A stretch of DNA of 38,553 nt from Gammaproteobacteria bacterium (GTDB lineage: Bacteria > Pseudomonadota > Gammaproteobacteria > QNFE01). The first letter of the stretch is position 1. Each line of letters starts with the position of its first letter. Made by a program: the position numbers and the translations under genes. The stretch spans positions 1-38,553 of the forward strand of contig QNFE01000014.1 of NCBI GenBank assembly GCA_003645455.1, in the 5' to 3' direction. The notes beneath the pieces were generated by a model. The model made no database searches. It was not told the origin of the DNA and worked only from the letters and a program-made list of their open reading frames with translations. Shown here one piece after another: positions 1 through 8,896 of this stretch.

Positions 1-5
1 ATTAT

Positions 6-383
6 TTAGTTGTTTTTTTTAATAGGTTTTTTTGCCTTTCTTGTTGTCGATGTTGATGTTTTTAAGCTACCTTTTGGCAATACATTTGCTATGGCTTGTT
101 TTTGAATCTTAACAACTATTGAGCTTGCAATCTCTATATCCACAAAATTTTCATCAACTGTTTTAATTTTGCCAACCAAACCACCAGCTGTAACTATCTC
201 ATCTGATTTTTTTAAAGATCCAAGTAATGATTTGTGCTCTTTTGCTTTTTTTTGTTGGGGGCGAATAAAAACAAAATAAAATACTGCCAATAGGATAATA
301 GGGAAAAGTAAAGACATAGCTGAGCTATCATTACCTAAGATACCTGCACCCTCTGCAATTGCATTTGTGATAAAAAAATCCAT
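6..383 (-). CDS. yajC: Sec translocase accessory subunit YajC
   Basis: A 125-residue protein of the YajC family, the small membrane partner of SecDF in protein export. One membrane segment is visible at about residues 24-41 (SLLFPIILLAVFYFVFIRP), followed by the typical basic RPQQKK stretch and a cytosolic domain with the EIVTAGGLVGKI motif. The C-terminus is a Lys/Ser/Thr-rich tail. The length fits the family (about 110-130 residues). secD would be expected downstream, beyond the left edge of the window. Family knowledge supports a helper role in the holotranslocon; YajC is not essential in E. coli. The assignment is secure. Confidence 0.95.
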   Translation of the reverse strand: MDFFITNAIAEGAGILGNDSSAMSLLFPIILLAVFYFVFIRPQQKKAKEHKSLLGSLKKSDEIVTAGGLVGKIKTVDENFVDIEIASSIVVKIQKQAIANVLPKGSLKTSTSTTRKAKKPIKKNN

Positions 384-405
384 AATTACTCCTTAGTTTG
401 TTATA

Positions 406-567
406 GGAAGGTCTGAATAACCCCAATAATTATTAAAACAGCCACTTTATGCTTGCTTGTTTTTTTTTAAAAAACCAGTAGAACCTTGCTATAACTGCCT
501 TCTTAAAAAAATACAAACAAACACAAATTGACTATTTTTCTAACCGCTGGGGTTATTCAGAACTTCC
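406..567. mobile_element. Miniature inverted-repeat element (MITE), copy 1
   Basis: A 162-bp non-coding element with 19-bp terminal inverted repeats: ggaaggtctgaataacccc at 406-424 and its complement at 549-567, 18 of 19 matching. It is flanked on both sides by TATA (402-405 and 568-571), which may be a target duplication or an extension of the palindrome, since TATA is self-complementary. The interior shares blocks with the element at 9431-9596, for example attaaaacagccacttt and cacaaattgactatttttct. The GGAAG termini resemble IS5-family ends, so it may be moved in trans by an IS5-type transposase (inference). It sits between yajC and the citrate synthase gene and breaks neither. Confidence 0.85.
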
Positions 568-612
568 TATAGTTACCCCCATATAACTTTAAAGATAAAA
601 ATATCTGTAAAA

Positions 613-1737
613 CTATATAGGAGTTTTATACTTGCGACTACCCTCTCCTACATATATTTGTGTAGGTCTAAAAATTTTATTTTCTTCAATTTGTTCAAAA
701 AAATGAGAAATCCAGCCAGTTGCTCTGGCGATAGCAAAAATTGCTGTATATTGATCAGAATCTATACCCGAAATAGAGTAAACAATACCTGAATAAAAAT
801 CAACATTAGCATAAACTTTTTTATGATTTAAAAATTTTGCACTTTGTAATTCTATCTCTAAAGCAATCGCGAGCATTTTACTATATTTTTTATCTAATGT
901 ATCAATTTTTTCTTTTAACATTCTCTCTAAAATGACAGCTCTGGGATCTTTGGTAGAATATTCTCTGTGTCCCATGCCCCATATTACCTTTTTATTTTTT
1001 AATTGTTGAGCCACCCATGATTCAACGTTTTCAACCGCAGATATAGTTTTTAACATCTGCATTACTTTTTGATTGGCGCCACCGTGCAATTCTCCGGCAA
1101 GTGTCCCTATTGCCCCTGCAATAACTGATGGTAGGTTTGCTAATGTTGATGTTGCAACCAATGCTGATAAGGTTGAGGCATTTATAGTGTGTTCTGCATG
1201 TAAAATCAAACACACGTCCATAATTTTTATCATATCTTTGTTAGGTTTTTTTGCTGTCATCATATGCAAAAAATTTTCTGCATAGGATTTATTGTGTTGT
1301 GGCAAAATTGGAGATTTATCGTTGCGAATATTCTGCCAAGATGAGACAATTGTTCCCATTTTTGCAATGATATTTATCGCCTGCTCTTCTTTGCTCTGTT
1401 TATTGTTTAATGTTGCAATCGCAGAACAACATATCTGCAAAACTGTCATGGGATGTGAATTTTTTGGCAACACTTTCATCAAGCCTAACAACACATCGTC
1501 TAATTTTTGTCTATCCCAAATATCCTTTTTGAATTTATCAAGTTGTTTTTTTGTAGGAATATCTGCGTATAACAATAAATATGATACCTCTTCAAAACTA
1601 CTGCTATTGGATAAATCTTCGATGTCATAACCACGATAAGATAGGATGCCGTTCTTCCCGTCTACATTTGATATAGATGATTTTGTCGCTATTACCCCTA
1701 CCAATCCTGGATTAAATTGTAGTGAATCTTTTGGCAA
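613..1737 (-). CDS. gltA: Citrate synthase (short, 2-methylcitrate-synthase-like class)
   Basis: Condenses acetyl-CoA with oxaloacetate. About 374 residues, the length of the short citrate/2-methylcitrate synthase class rather than the ~430-residue E. coli type. Catalytic blocks are all present: LHGGAN (first active-site His), GMGHREY (second His) and VDFYSG (Asp). The N-terminal PGLVGVIATKSSIS is the usual start region of this class. No ATG is available near the start. The open frame reaches a TTG at 1773 inside erpA, but that start would add a stretch translated from the erpA 3' end, so I place the start at the TTG at 1735-1737, just after the erpA stop. Whether it prefers oxaloacetate with acetyl-CoA or propionyl-CoA cannot be read; no prp genes are nearby, so citrate synthase is the likelier role. 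Confidence 0.88.
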   Translation of the reverse strand: MPKDSLQFNPGLVGVIATKSSISNVDGKNGILSYRGYDIEDLSNSSSFEEVSYLLLYADIPTKKQLDKFKKDIWDRQKLDDVLLGLMKVLPKNSHPMTVLQICCSAIATLNNKQSKEEQAINIIAKMGTIVSSWQNIRNDKSPILPQHNKSYAENFLHMMTAKKPNKDMIKIMDVCLILHAEHTINASTLSALVATSTLANLPSVIAGAIGTLAGELHGGANQKVMQMLKTISAVENVESWVAQQLKNKKVIWGMGHREYSTKDPRAVILERMLKEKIDTLDKKYSKMLAIALEIELQSAKFLNHKKVYANVDFYSGIVYSISGIDSDQYTAIFAIARATGWISHFFEQIEENKIFRPTQIYVGEGSRKYKTPI

Positions 1738-1745
1738 TCTCAGAT

Positions 1746-2093
1746 TTATGATGGCGAAAAAGATGATCCACAACCACAGGTTGTATTAGCATTGGGATTT
1801 TTTATGACAAATTGTGATCCCTCTAAACTTTCTTTATAGTCCACCTCAGCTCCTACAAGATACTGATAACTCATAGGGTCAATTAGTAGCTTTACTCCTT
1901 TGTTTTCAACAGTTGTATCGTCATCTTTTATCTTCTCGTCAAATGTAAAGCCATATTGAAAACCAGAACACCCTCCGCCTGTAATAAATATTCTCAAATT
2001 TAATTTATCATTTTTCTCCTCTTCTATTAAAGATCGGACTTTTGTGGCGGCATTGTCGGTAAAATTCAATGGTGCTGGAATTTTTTCACTCAT
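1746..2093 (-). CDS. erpA: Iron-sulfur cluster insertion protein ErpA
   Basis: A-type Fe-S carrier of 115 residues that delivers clusters to apo-proteins. The three cluster-binding cysteines fall at positions 42 ([11 protein letters not shown]), 106 and 108 (TTCGCGSSF), the same numbering as E. coli ErpA. A longer reading frame starts at 2123, but the ATG at 2093 follows a strong ribosome site (gaggaga, 5 bases upstream) and gives the normal family length. It lies downstream of the bactofilin gene; its stop is 8 bp from the likely citrate synthase start, so the genes are probably co-transcribed. Confidence 0.95.
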   Translation of the reverse strand: MSEKIPAPLNFTDNAATKVRSLIEEEKNDKLNLRIFITGGGCSGFQYGFTFDEKIKDDDTTVENKGVKLLIDPMSYQYLVGAEVDYKESLEGSQFVIKNPNANTTCGCGSSFSPS

Positions 2094-2119
2094 AATTTTC
2101 TCCTCGAAAGTAGTTAAAG

Positions 2120-2563
2120 TCAAATAGGGATTATTGGTTTTGTAATATTCTTAGACTTATTTTTATGTTCCAATTTTGGGTTTTGCTCGTTTGGTTTATA
2201 AACTAAACTGCCGTTAATTTTAGCTCCTGCTGACATTTTTAAAACACTGTAATACACGTTTCCTGTAATGCTTGCTTTTGTTGATAATTCTAAATGTCCG
2301 CTGGCAAAAACATCACCATCTACTCTGCCATTGATAACGATATTAGGAACCTTTATGATTCCTTTTATTTGTGATGTGGAGCTTAGAATCAATAAAGAAT
2401 TTGAGCTACTGTTAGCCTCAATATTGCCGATAATCTTGCCGTCAACATTTAACCCTCCTTCAAATGAAATGTTGCCTTTTATTATCATCATGTTGCCAAT
2501 CAAGCCATCTACACTAACTTTTTTATTAGCTGTGTATGATGATAAGAAGTTTGCTTTAAACAT
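2120..2563 (-). CDS. Bactofilin (polymer-forming cytoskeletal protein)
   Basis: A 147-residue protein with a central bactofilin domain (about residues 17-120): repeating short beta-strand units such as [21 protein letters not shown] and [17 protein letters not shown], the pattern of the right-handed beta-helix. Bactofilins self-assemble into filaments at the membrane and scaffold cell-wall or polar proteins. The tail is short and Lys/Pro-rich. The gene follows the DUF6776-like gene by 4 bp and precedes erpA, an arrangement common in gammaproteobacteria. Family assignment is strong; the specific cell role is unknown. Confidence 0.88.
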   Translation of the reverse strand: MFKANFLSSYTANKKVSVDGLIGNMMIIKGNISFEGGLNVDGKIIGNIEANSSSNSLLILSSTSQIKGIIKVPNIVINGRVDGDVFASGHLELSTKASITGNVYYSVLKMSAGAKINGSLVYKPNEQNPKLEHKNKSKNITKPIIPI

Positions 2564-2567
2564 ATTT

Positions 2568-3269
2568 TTATTCCTTTTTTTTATTTAGTATTTCTGTCCA
2601 AGTATAGTCATTTATTATGTCTTTATACCTACTATTAGTAGAATTTATTTTTACTTGCAAGCTATTGGGGTAAAAATTATTAGGAATGTATAAGTTTCCT
2701 TCTATTTCTTGAATTACTTTAAAATTAAATTTTTTATTACTAATATCTAATAGTTTATTATTAAGTAAGGTCTTTTTATTATTTTTCAAGCCATCCACTT
2801 TAAACTCTATCACTCCTTTGGCAAAACTGCCATCATAGGTTTTTGCTAAAAACAAACTATATCTATATGTTTTGTCGCTAATTTTTTTAAATATGAAAGA
2901 CTTTACAAAAATCTGGTTTTTATTTTTCTGGCTGGTGTCCATCAATTTTTTATAGAAAGTTAATTCATTTTGGATGCCAACCATGTCTTTTTCTTTTTGT
3001 TCTAATTTTTGTTGTAGTTTTTCTGATATTTTTTTATCAATTGCACTCGAAGTTTCAAATTTAGCATTTGCATTAACAAGTTTATTGTTTATTTTTTGTA
3101 TATTTTTGATTTTTTGAGTCAAAAAAACTTCATTATAATCGTTATTTTTATTGTTATCAGTTTGTTTAAATATGCAAACTCCCACCGCAGTAGATAAAAT
3201 AATTATAAATGCATATTTTATAAATATTTGTTTTTTGCTTTTGTTTTGAATTTTAAATTTATAATCCAT
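2568..3269 (-). CDS. DUF6776-like membrane-anchored coiled-coil protein
   Basis: 233 residues. A basic N-terminus and one membrane segment at about residues 18-35 (IKYAFIIILSTAVGVCIF) are followed by a heptad-rich coiled coil (about 50-115) and a beta-rich C-terminal domain. This architecture, and the position directly upstream of a bactofilin gene, matches the gammaproteobacterial family annotated DUF6776. The function of that family is not established. The partnership with bactofilin (a membrane anchor for the filament or a shared wall role) is inference from synteny. The start ATG lies 5 bp after the argC stop. Confidence 0.6.
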   Translation of the reverse strand: MDYKFKIQNKSKKQIFIKYAFIIILSTAVGVCIFKQTDNNKNNDYNEVFLTQKIKNIQKINNKLVNANAKFETSSAIDKKISEKLQQKLEQKEKDMVGIQNELTFYKKLMDTSQKNKNQIFVKSFIFKKISDKTYRYSLFLAKTYDGSFAKGVIEFKVDGLKNNKKTLLNNKLLDISNKKFNFKVIQEIEGNLYIPNNFYPNSLQVKINSTNSRYKDIINDYTWTEILNKKKE

Positions 3270-3274
3270 AAAAT

Positions 3275-4315
3275 TTACATTATATTAGGTGCAACACTAA
3301 GAGCTGTATTTTCAGAAAAATTACACATAATGTTCATATTTTGCACTGCCTGTCCTGCGGCTCCCTTTGTTAAGTTATCAATCACAGAAAGTATGACTAT
3401 TTTACCGGAGTCCAATTGTTTAATAGAGATACGACAAATATTACTATTTGTCACCGTTTTGGTTTGGGGGTATCTTCCAACTGGCAAAATATCAACAAAC
3501 AATTCGCCATTATACTTTTTTTGATATAACTTTTGCAAATCTATTTTTTGTTTTTTGTCTAAAAGATCAACATAGATGGTAACAAACATTCCTCTTTTCA
3601 GCGGAATTAAATGCGGAATAAAAGTGAGATTTATATTTTTTTTATTATTGTTTAACTTTACCATCTCTTGCTGTATTTCTGGCAAATGCCGATGTCCGTC
3701 CACCCCATATGCTTGTAGATTTTCAGAGACCTCACATAATAAATTATTAATATTCGCCCCGCGTCCTGCACCACTTACGCCTGATTTTGCATCAACTATT
3801 ATGTTAGTCGTGTCAATCAACCCTGCCTCCAACAAAGGCATTATGCCAAGCAGGGTTGCTGTAGGATAACAGCCGGGGTTTGCTACCAAATTTGCATTTT
3901 TAATTTTTAAACGATTTATTTCAGACAAACCATATACTGATTTTGCTAATAGTTGCGGACATTCGTGGGGGATTTTATAAACCTCATTCCATAATTTTAT
4001 ATCATCAAATCTAAAATCCGCCGCTAAATCAATTATTTTTTTACCATCTTTTAAAAGTTGTTCTGCCATACGACAAGCGGTGCCATTAGGGGTGGCAAAA
4101 AATATAAAATCGGCATTTTTTAAATTTTTTATATCAGGTAAGCGTAGTTTTTTATCAACAATGCCTCGCAAAGAGGGATAAATATCAGATAACAAAAAGT
4201 CATCATCCGACCTTGATGTAATTGTGTCTATCTCTACATCAGGGTGGGATGATAAAATCCTTATCAACTCAACTCCGGTATAACCTGTAGCCCCTACTAT
4301 TGCAACCTTAATCAT
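3275..4315 (-). CDS. argC: N-acetyl-gamma-glutamyl-phosphate reductase
   Basis: 346 residues, the usual length of ArgC. Reduces N-acetylglutamyl phosphate to the semialdehyde in arginine synthesis, using NADPH. The Rossmann motif GATGYTGVELIRIL starts at residue 8, and the catalytic cysteine is C149 in NPGCYPTAT. The C-terminal domain carries HRHLPEI and the KGAAGQAVQNMNIM stretch typical of the family. No other arg gene is in the window. It shares a 90-bp divergent intergenic region with thiC. Confidence 0.97.
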   Translation of the reverse strand: MIKVAIVGATGYTGVELIRILSSHPDVEIDTITSRSDDDFLLSDIYPSLRGIVDKKLRLPDIKNLKNADFIFFATPNGTACRMAEQLLKDGKKIIDLAADFRFDDIKLWNEVYKIPHECPQLLAKSVYGLSEINRLKIKNANLVANPGCYPTATLLGIMPLLEAGLIDTTNIIVDAKSGVSGAGRGANINNLLCEVSENLQAYGVDGHRHLPEIQQEMVKLNNNKKNINLTFIPHLIPLKRGMFVTIYVDLLDKKQKIDLQKLYQKKYNGELFVDILPVGRYPQTKTVTNSNICRISIKQLDSGKIVILSVIDNLTKGAAGQAVQNMNIMCNFSENTALSVAPNIM

Positions 4316-4369
4316 TATTTATCAAAAACAAAAAAAGCAAATTATAACAAAATAAAATAAAATATTTTG

Positions 4370-4375
4370 TATAAT
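4370..4375 (+). promoter_or_regulatory. Possible thiC -10 box; no TPP riboswitch seen
   Basis: TATAAT at 4370-4375 lies about 30 bp before the thiC ATG, with no convincing -35 hexamer at the right distance. The leader is too short (about 25 nt) to hold a TPP riboswitch, and no CUGAGA-type element is visible in the 90-bp gap. The promoter call is weak; the lack of room for a riboswitch is direct. Confidence 0.35.
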
Positions 4376-4387
4376 GTTGGACTTTAA

Positions 4388-6088
<1,701 letters not shown>

Positions 6089-6185
6089 ACACAACAAAAA
6101 AGTTTTAAGTTGTAAGTTTTAAGTTTGCCGAAGTTAGTCATTGTTGCATTTGTATTTTTCTGTGTTATGATATAGTTTTTTTTAA

Positions 6186-6274
6186 GGAAGCTCTGATTAA
6201 CTGCCAAGAACAAACAACAAATGCAGTTATAGCAAGGGGACATGTCCCCTTGTTAGTGGTTAATCAGAGCTTCC
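6186..6274. mobile_element. Miniature inverted-repeat element, short form, with a 20-bp palindrome
   Basis: An 89-bp element with perfect 16-bp inverted repeats: ggaagctctgattaac at 6186-6201 and its complement at 6259-6274. It is flanked by TTAA on both sides (6182-6185, 6275-6278). The ends resemble those of the 406-567 element (ggaag-tctga-taac). The centre holds a perfect palindrome, caaggggacatgtccccttg, at 6233-6252; the same 20 bp recurs in the unrelated insertion at 6610-6706. It lies between thiC and the hicB-like gene. Confidence 0.8.
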
Positions 6275-6321
6275 TTAAACACAATAAGACCTTTGCATGA
6301 TTTATTAAATAAGGATAAAAT

Positions 6322-6525
6322 ATGAAAATAGACATTTTAATTTACAAAGCTCAAGAGGGAGGATACTGGGCAAAAGTGCCGGCTTTGTCAGGTTGTGTTT
6401 CAGAAGGAGAAACCAAAACAGAGGTATTATCCAACATTAAAGAGGCTGCATTAGGTTGGTTAGAAGTTGCCTCTGCAAGACACAAGAAATCTAAAATTGC
6501 CCAGCTTGTGCAAATGGATATATGA
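6322..6525 (+). CDS. HicB-like antitoxin (short, N-terminal domain only)
   Basis: 67 residues with the HicB/UPF0150 partial-RNase-H fold: an initial beta-strand (MKIDILIYK), GGYWAKVPALSGCVSEGETKTEVLSNIKEA, then a helix. No DNA-binding domain follows, as in many short HicB proteins. A ribosome site aagga lies 6 bases upstream. It overlaps the broken hicA gene by 4 bp (ATGA), in the order hicB-hicA, the reverse of the classical hicA-hicB order. Because the toxin is inactivated, this is probably an orphan antitoxin. Confidence 0.75.
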   Translation: MKIDILIYKAQEGGYWAKVPALSGCVSEGETKTEVLSNIKEAALGWLEVASARHKKSKIAQLVQMDI

Positions 6526-6822
6526 AAGCGATATCTGGAGCAAAATTTTGTAAACTTTTAAAACAAAATGGCTGGAAATTACAAAGGAATTCGTGGGAGT
6601 CATTATATTAAACTGGCAACAATAAACTTCTCTATTTTGACAAGGGGACATGTCCCCTTGTTGGTTCTTATGGGAAACTGAATACATGTATTTAACTGCC
6701 GAGTTAATATTTTTAGCAAAGACGGTAAAAAGGAAATATTGACAGTTCCAGTGCACGGCAACAAAGATTTAAAAATTGGCACCCTGAGTCAGTTGTTAAA
6801 AAATGCAGATTTAGTTTTATAA
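6522..6822 (+). pseudogene. hicA toxin gene broken by a frameshift and a 97-bp element
   Basis: Starts with MKAISGAKFCKLLKQNGWKL, the conserved HicA N-terminus. One extra A at about 6588-6589 shifts the frame; correcting it gives RIRGSHYI, including the catalytic His of the GSH motif. The frame is then interrupted at 6610-6706 and resumes with FSKDGKKEILTVPVHGN and DLKIGTLSQLLKNADLVL. Removing the 97-bp insert and one copy of its ATATT duplication, plus the extra A, leaves 66 codons: a 65-residue HicA of normal size. The encoded mRNA interferase is therefore inactive as read, unless the extra A is an assembly error and the insertion is recent. Confidence 0.82.
6610..6706. mobile_element. 97-bp insertion in hicA with a 5-bp target duplication
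   Basis: The element is bounded by direct repeats ATATT at 6605-6609 and 6707-6711. Its ends are imperfect inverted repeats: aaactggcaa on the left; the right end reads taactcggca when complemented. The middle contains the perfect palindrome caaggggacatgtccccttg (6641-6660), identical to that in the 89-bp element at 6186-6274. Excision restores the HicA reading S-H-Y-I-F-S-K-D exactly. The termini differ from the GGAAG elements, so this is a separate family. Confidence 0.8.
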
Positions 6823-6923
6823 TATTTTTTCTAAACTTGTTTTTGTGTTTTTGCTGACAAAAATTAACAAATGTAAAGTGAAAGTTGAAAATCTGTTATT
6901 ATGGTTAGAAGAGGCATATTAAA

Positions 6924-7124
6924 ATGATGACACAAACAATGACACAACAAGAAATTCGCCAAACAGGCATAGAAATACTTAGCGAACACATTGGCGTAGT
7001 TGGTATGATTCGCTTCCTACAACAAAATGATTTAGGATATGGCAATTATACAAAAGATAAAGAATCCATATTAAAAGAATCGTCTGTTGAAGAGTTGGTA
7101 AAAAAAATTCAACAAACATATTGA
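6924..7124 (+). CDS. Small conserved protein of antitoxin-like context
   Basis: 66 residues: an N-terminal QQEIRQTGIEILSEHIGVVGMIRFLQQ helix-rich part followed by YGNYTKDKESI and an acidic-to-basic helix. I do not recognise a characterised family, although small proteins with the GVVGMIRFLQQ-x-GNYTK pattern are widespread. Its stop overlaps the start of the DUF2442 gene (TTGA). The pairing and the surrounding modules suggest a toxin-antitoxin-like two-gene unit, but neither partner has a proven activity, so the role is inference. Confidence 0.6.
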   Translation: MMTQTMTQQEIRQTGIEILSEHIGVVGMIRFLQQNDLGYGNYTKDKESILKESSVEELVKKIQQTY

Positions 7125-7366
7125 GACCTTTGCACAAAACAATTACACAGGTTAAAGCCACCGATGATTATAAATTAGTTTTATTATTTGGCAACAACGA
7201 GACACGGATTTTTGATGTTAATCCTCTTTTAAAATGGGGCAGATTTGCAGAACTTCAAGATATAAATATATTCAAAAAAGTTAGTGTATGTTTTGACACC
7301 ATTCAATGGGAAAATGGCTTAGATTTAGACCCTGAATATCTTTACAAAAAGAGCAAACAAACATAA
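7121..7366 (+). CDS. DUF2442 family protein
   Basis: 81 residues with the DUF2442 pattern: ITQVKATDDYKLVLLFGNNETRIFDVNPLL, a GRFAELQD turn, then FKKVSVCFDTIQWENGLDLDPEYLY. These small proteins often sit beside DUF4160 or antitoxin-like genes. The only start is TTG at 7121, overlapping the upstream stop. The first codons (gagacctttgca at 7122-7133) match the terminal sequence seen at 14698 and near 6287, so the original 5' end may have been replaced by an element remnant. Function unknown. Confidence 0.65.
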   Translation: MRPLHKTITQVKATDDYKLVLLFGNNETRIFDVNPLLKWGRFAELQDINIFKKVSVCFDTIQWENGLDLDPEYLYKKSKQT

Positions 7367-7417
7367 AACAAAATACAATTGAGTTTTTTAAAAACAACAA
7401 CAAAAGGTTAAAAAATT

Positions 7418-7633
7418 ATGAGTATAAAACAAGTTGAAAACAATGCTTTGAATTTAACCTCATCTCAAAGAGCAGCGTTGGCACACAAATTATTGATAAG
7501 TCTTGATATGCCAAACTCTTATGATGATGAAAATTCTATTTTAACAGAAATAAATCGCCGTGCAGATGAAATTGATAATGGCGAAGTTCAGTTGGTTTCA
7601 AGTGCGTCAGTTTCAAAAAAAGCCCATTTATAG
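7418..7633 (+). CDS. Addiction-module antitoxin (TIGR02574-like)
   Basis: 71 residues: NALNLTSSQRAALAHKLLISLDMP matches the N-terminal helix pair of the 'putative addiction module component' family, and EINRRADEIDNGEVQLVSS fits its C-terminal toxin-binding part. The final residues (SVSKKAHL) diverge from the usual ending. It is followed 5 bp later by a 16-residue stub of what looks like a ParE/RelE toxin, so the antitoxin appears to have lost its partner. Confidence 0.7.
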   Translation: MSIKQVENNALNLTSSQRAALAHKLLISLDMPNSYDDENSILTEINRRADEIDNGEVQLVSSASVSKKAHL

Positions 7634-7638
7634 ATAGA

Positions 7639-7689
7639 ATGAATTATTATTTTCATCCTCTTGCAACAGACAATAATTTAAAACTATAA
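7639..7689 (+). pseudogene. Stub of a ParE/RelE-type toxin
   Basis: Reads MNYYFHPLATDNNLKL then stop. The first nine residues are typical of the beta-strand that opens ParE/RelE toxins paired with TIGR02574 antitoxins (M-x-Y-x-F-H-P-x-A). The remaining ~80 residues are missing; no continuation is visible in other frames before the next gene. The position directly after the antitoxin supports the call. Short length keeps confidence moderate. Confidence 0.45.
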
Positions 7690-7778
7690 ATTAGCAACAT
7701 GTTATAATTCCAGTTTTTTAACACAACACAAAATATTAAATTTTTATGGTTAATGACAAATTAAATAGGTAAAAAATT

Positions 7779-8495
7779 ATGAGTATTATTAAAAAACTTT
7801 TTGAAAAAAGCAGCGATATTATTAAAGGTGATAATTTATCTGTTGACGAGATAAAAATGCAACTGGCAAAAAATAAAGCATCAGAGATGTTTTATGAAAA
7901 AGCTATGAGTGAAATTGCGGAGGACAACAAAAAACCAGGGATTTGGGCTCAGGCTATGACAGAGGCAAATTTTGATGAAAACTCTGCCCGTCAATCCTAT
8001 ATGAAAATCCGTGTTGCCTCTTTGCAAGATGAGGCAGTTGAAATGGCGATTAAAAAGCAAGAACAAGCCATAGAAAAACAAGAATTGGTGCAAAAATTTT
8101 TACAAAAACAAGAACAAGAATTGTTATTAAAACAAAAATTAAGAGATTTTACATTTATTGATAAAAACACAAATTTAATGTGGAAAAGACATCACGAGCC
8201 AAACAAAATGGACTGGGATAAGGCAATGGATTATGCAAAAAATCACGAATTTGCAGGATATGATGATTGGCATTTGCCGAGCATTGATGAGTTAAAAACT
8301 ATTGTAAAAAAAAGTAGGAAACCAACTATTGACTCCGAGGTATTTCCTAATACACCTGCCGACATTTTTTGGTCGTCAACACCAAGTTCCAATAATTCAA
8401 GCAATGCATGGTGGCTGGGTTTTATCAGTGGCTACAATCACAACGACTGTCGCACTAATTCCTACTATATTCGTTTGGTTCGCGCCGGAGAGTGA
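7779..8495 (+). CDS. DUF1566 (Lcl C-terminal domain) protein with coiled-coil linker
   Basis: 238 residues. The N-terminal part (1-70) is helical and unrecognised; 75-125 is a Gln/Glu/Lys coiled coil. The C-terminal 110 residues are a DUF1566/Lcl-type C-lectin-like domain: FIDKNTNLMWKR, then W-x-KAMDYA, GYDDWHLPSIDELKTIV, FPNTPADIFWSST and the closing YYIRLVRAGE. There is no signal peptide, so the protein is probably cytoplasmic. The stretch between FWSST and YIRLVR is Asn/Ser/Tyr/His-rich and encoded largely by NNY codons, reminiscent of diversity-generating-retroelement target regions, but no reverse transcriptase or template repeat is in the window. Confidence 0.7.
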   Translation: MSIIKKLFEKSSDIIKGDNLSVDEIKMQLAKNKASEMFYEKAMSEIAEDNKKPGIWAQAMTEANFDENSARQSYMKIRVASLQDEAVEMAIKKQEQAIEKQELVQKFLQKQEQELLLKQKLRDFTFIDKNTNLMWKRHHEPNKMDWDKAMDYAKNHEFAGYDDWHLPSIDELKTIVKKSRKPTIDSEVFPNTPADIFWSSTPSSNNSSNAWWLGFISGYNHNDCRTNSYYIRLVRAGE

Positions 8496-8564
8496 TTTTT
8501 TTTCTTTAATGCAAAAAATGAATTTAAAGCAAAACTCCTGCCATAACAAGCAAAACAAAAAAAA

Positions 8565-8685
8565 CGTCATCGCGAGGAGGAACAACGAAGCGATCTCATC
8601 GTAGTATACGGATAATTTTCAAGAGATTAACCACGGCGGTTAATTATTTGCCTTACATCGTTTTATCCGTCCGCCTCGTTATGAC
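8565..8685 (+). repeat. 121-bp dispersed intergenic repeat, copy 1
   Basis: Begins cgtcatcgcgagga and ends cgcctcgttatgac. The same 121-bp unit occurs inverted at 38086-38206, with shared blocks gaagcgatctcat, ccacggcggtt and ccgtccgcctcgttatgac. The 'GTCAT-GCGAGGA' type of sequence is a recurrent dispersed palindromic repeat in many Gram-negative genomes (general knowledge). It is GC-richer than its surroundings. With the flanking sequence it fills the 276 bp between the DUF1566 gene and the next fragment. Confidence 0.75.
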
Positions 8686-8771
8686 AGATTCTTTTTTTGT
8701 TCGGTAAGTTATGTAAGATTTAGTTATTTCATAGTCCTGTGGTGTAGGATTATAAAAAACAACAGATTTAA

Positions 8772-8894
8772 AAAAATGCCTACCAGCAAGCTTTTATAAA
8801 AATTAATTTACAAAAAGACAGCAATAAAGCTAAACCTTATCAAGTTAAACAGGTTCGTAATATTATTTTAAAATATAAACTAAGGGGTATTTAA
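8772..8894 (+). pseudogene. C-terminal fragment of a HicA-like small toxin
   Basis: An open frame without a proper start reads INLQKDSNKAKPYQVKQVRN then IILKYKLRGI and stop, 2 bp before the ATG of the next hicB-like gene. The AKPYQVK block closely resembles AKPYQIK in the 5'-truncated hicA fragment at 10055-10171, and the position directly before a hicB fits the hicA-hicB order. The N-terminal part is missing. The family assignment rests on this resemblance only. Confidence 0.45.
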
Positions 8895-8896
8895 TT

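Noticed and set aside
7779-8495. Calling the DUF1566 gene a diversity-generating-retroelement target outright
   Set aside because: No reverse transcriptase, template repeat or accessory gene is present, and the residue pattern is normal for the family; kept only as a low-interest finding.
8329-8604. 91-codon open frame overlapping the end of the DUF1566 gene
   Set aside because: It is an alternate frame of a domain with clear family motifs and continues into the 121-bp repeat.
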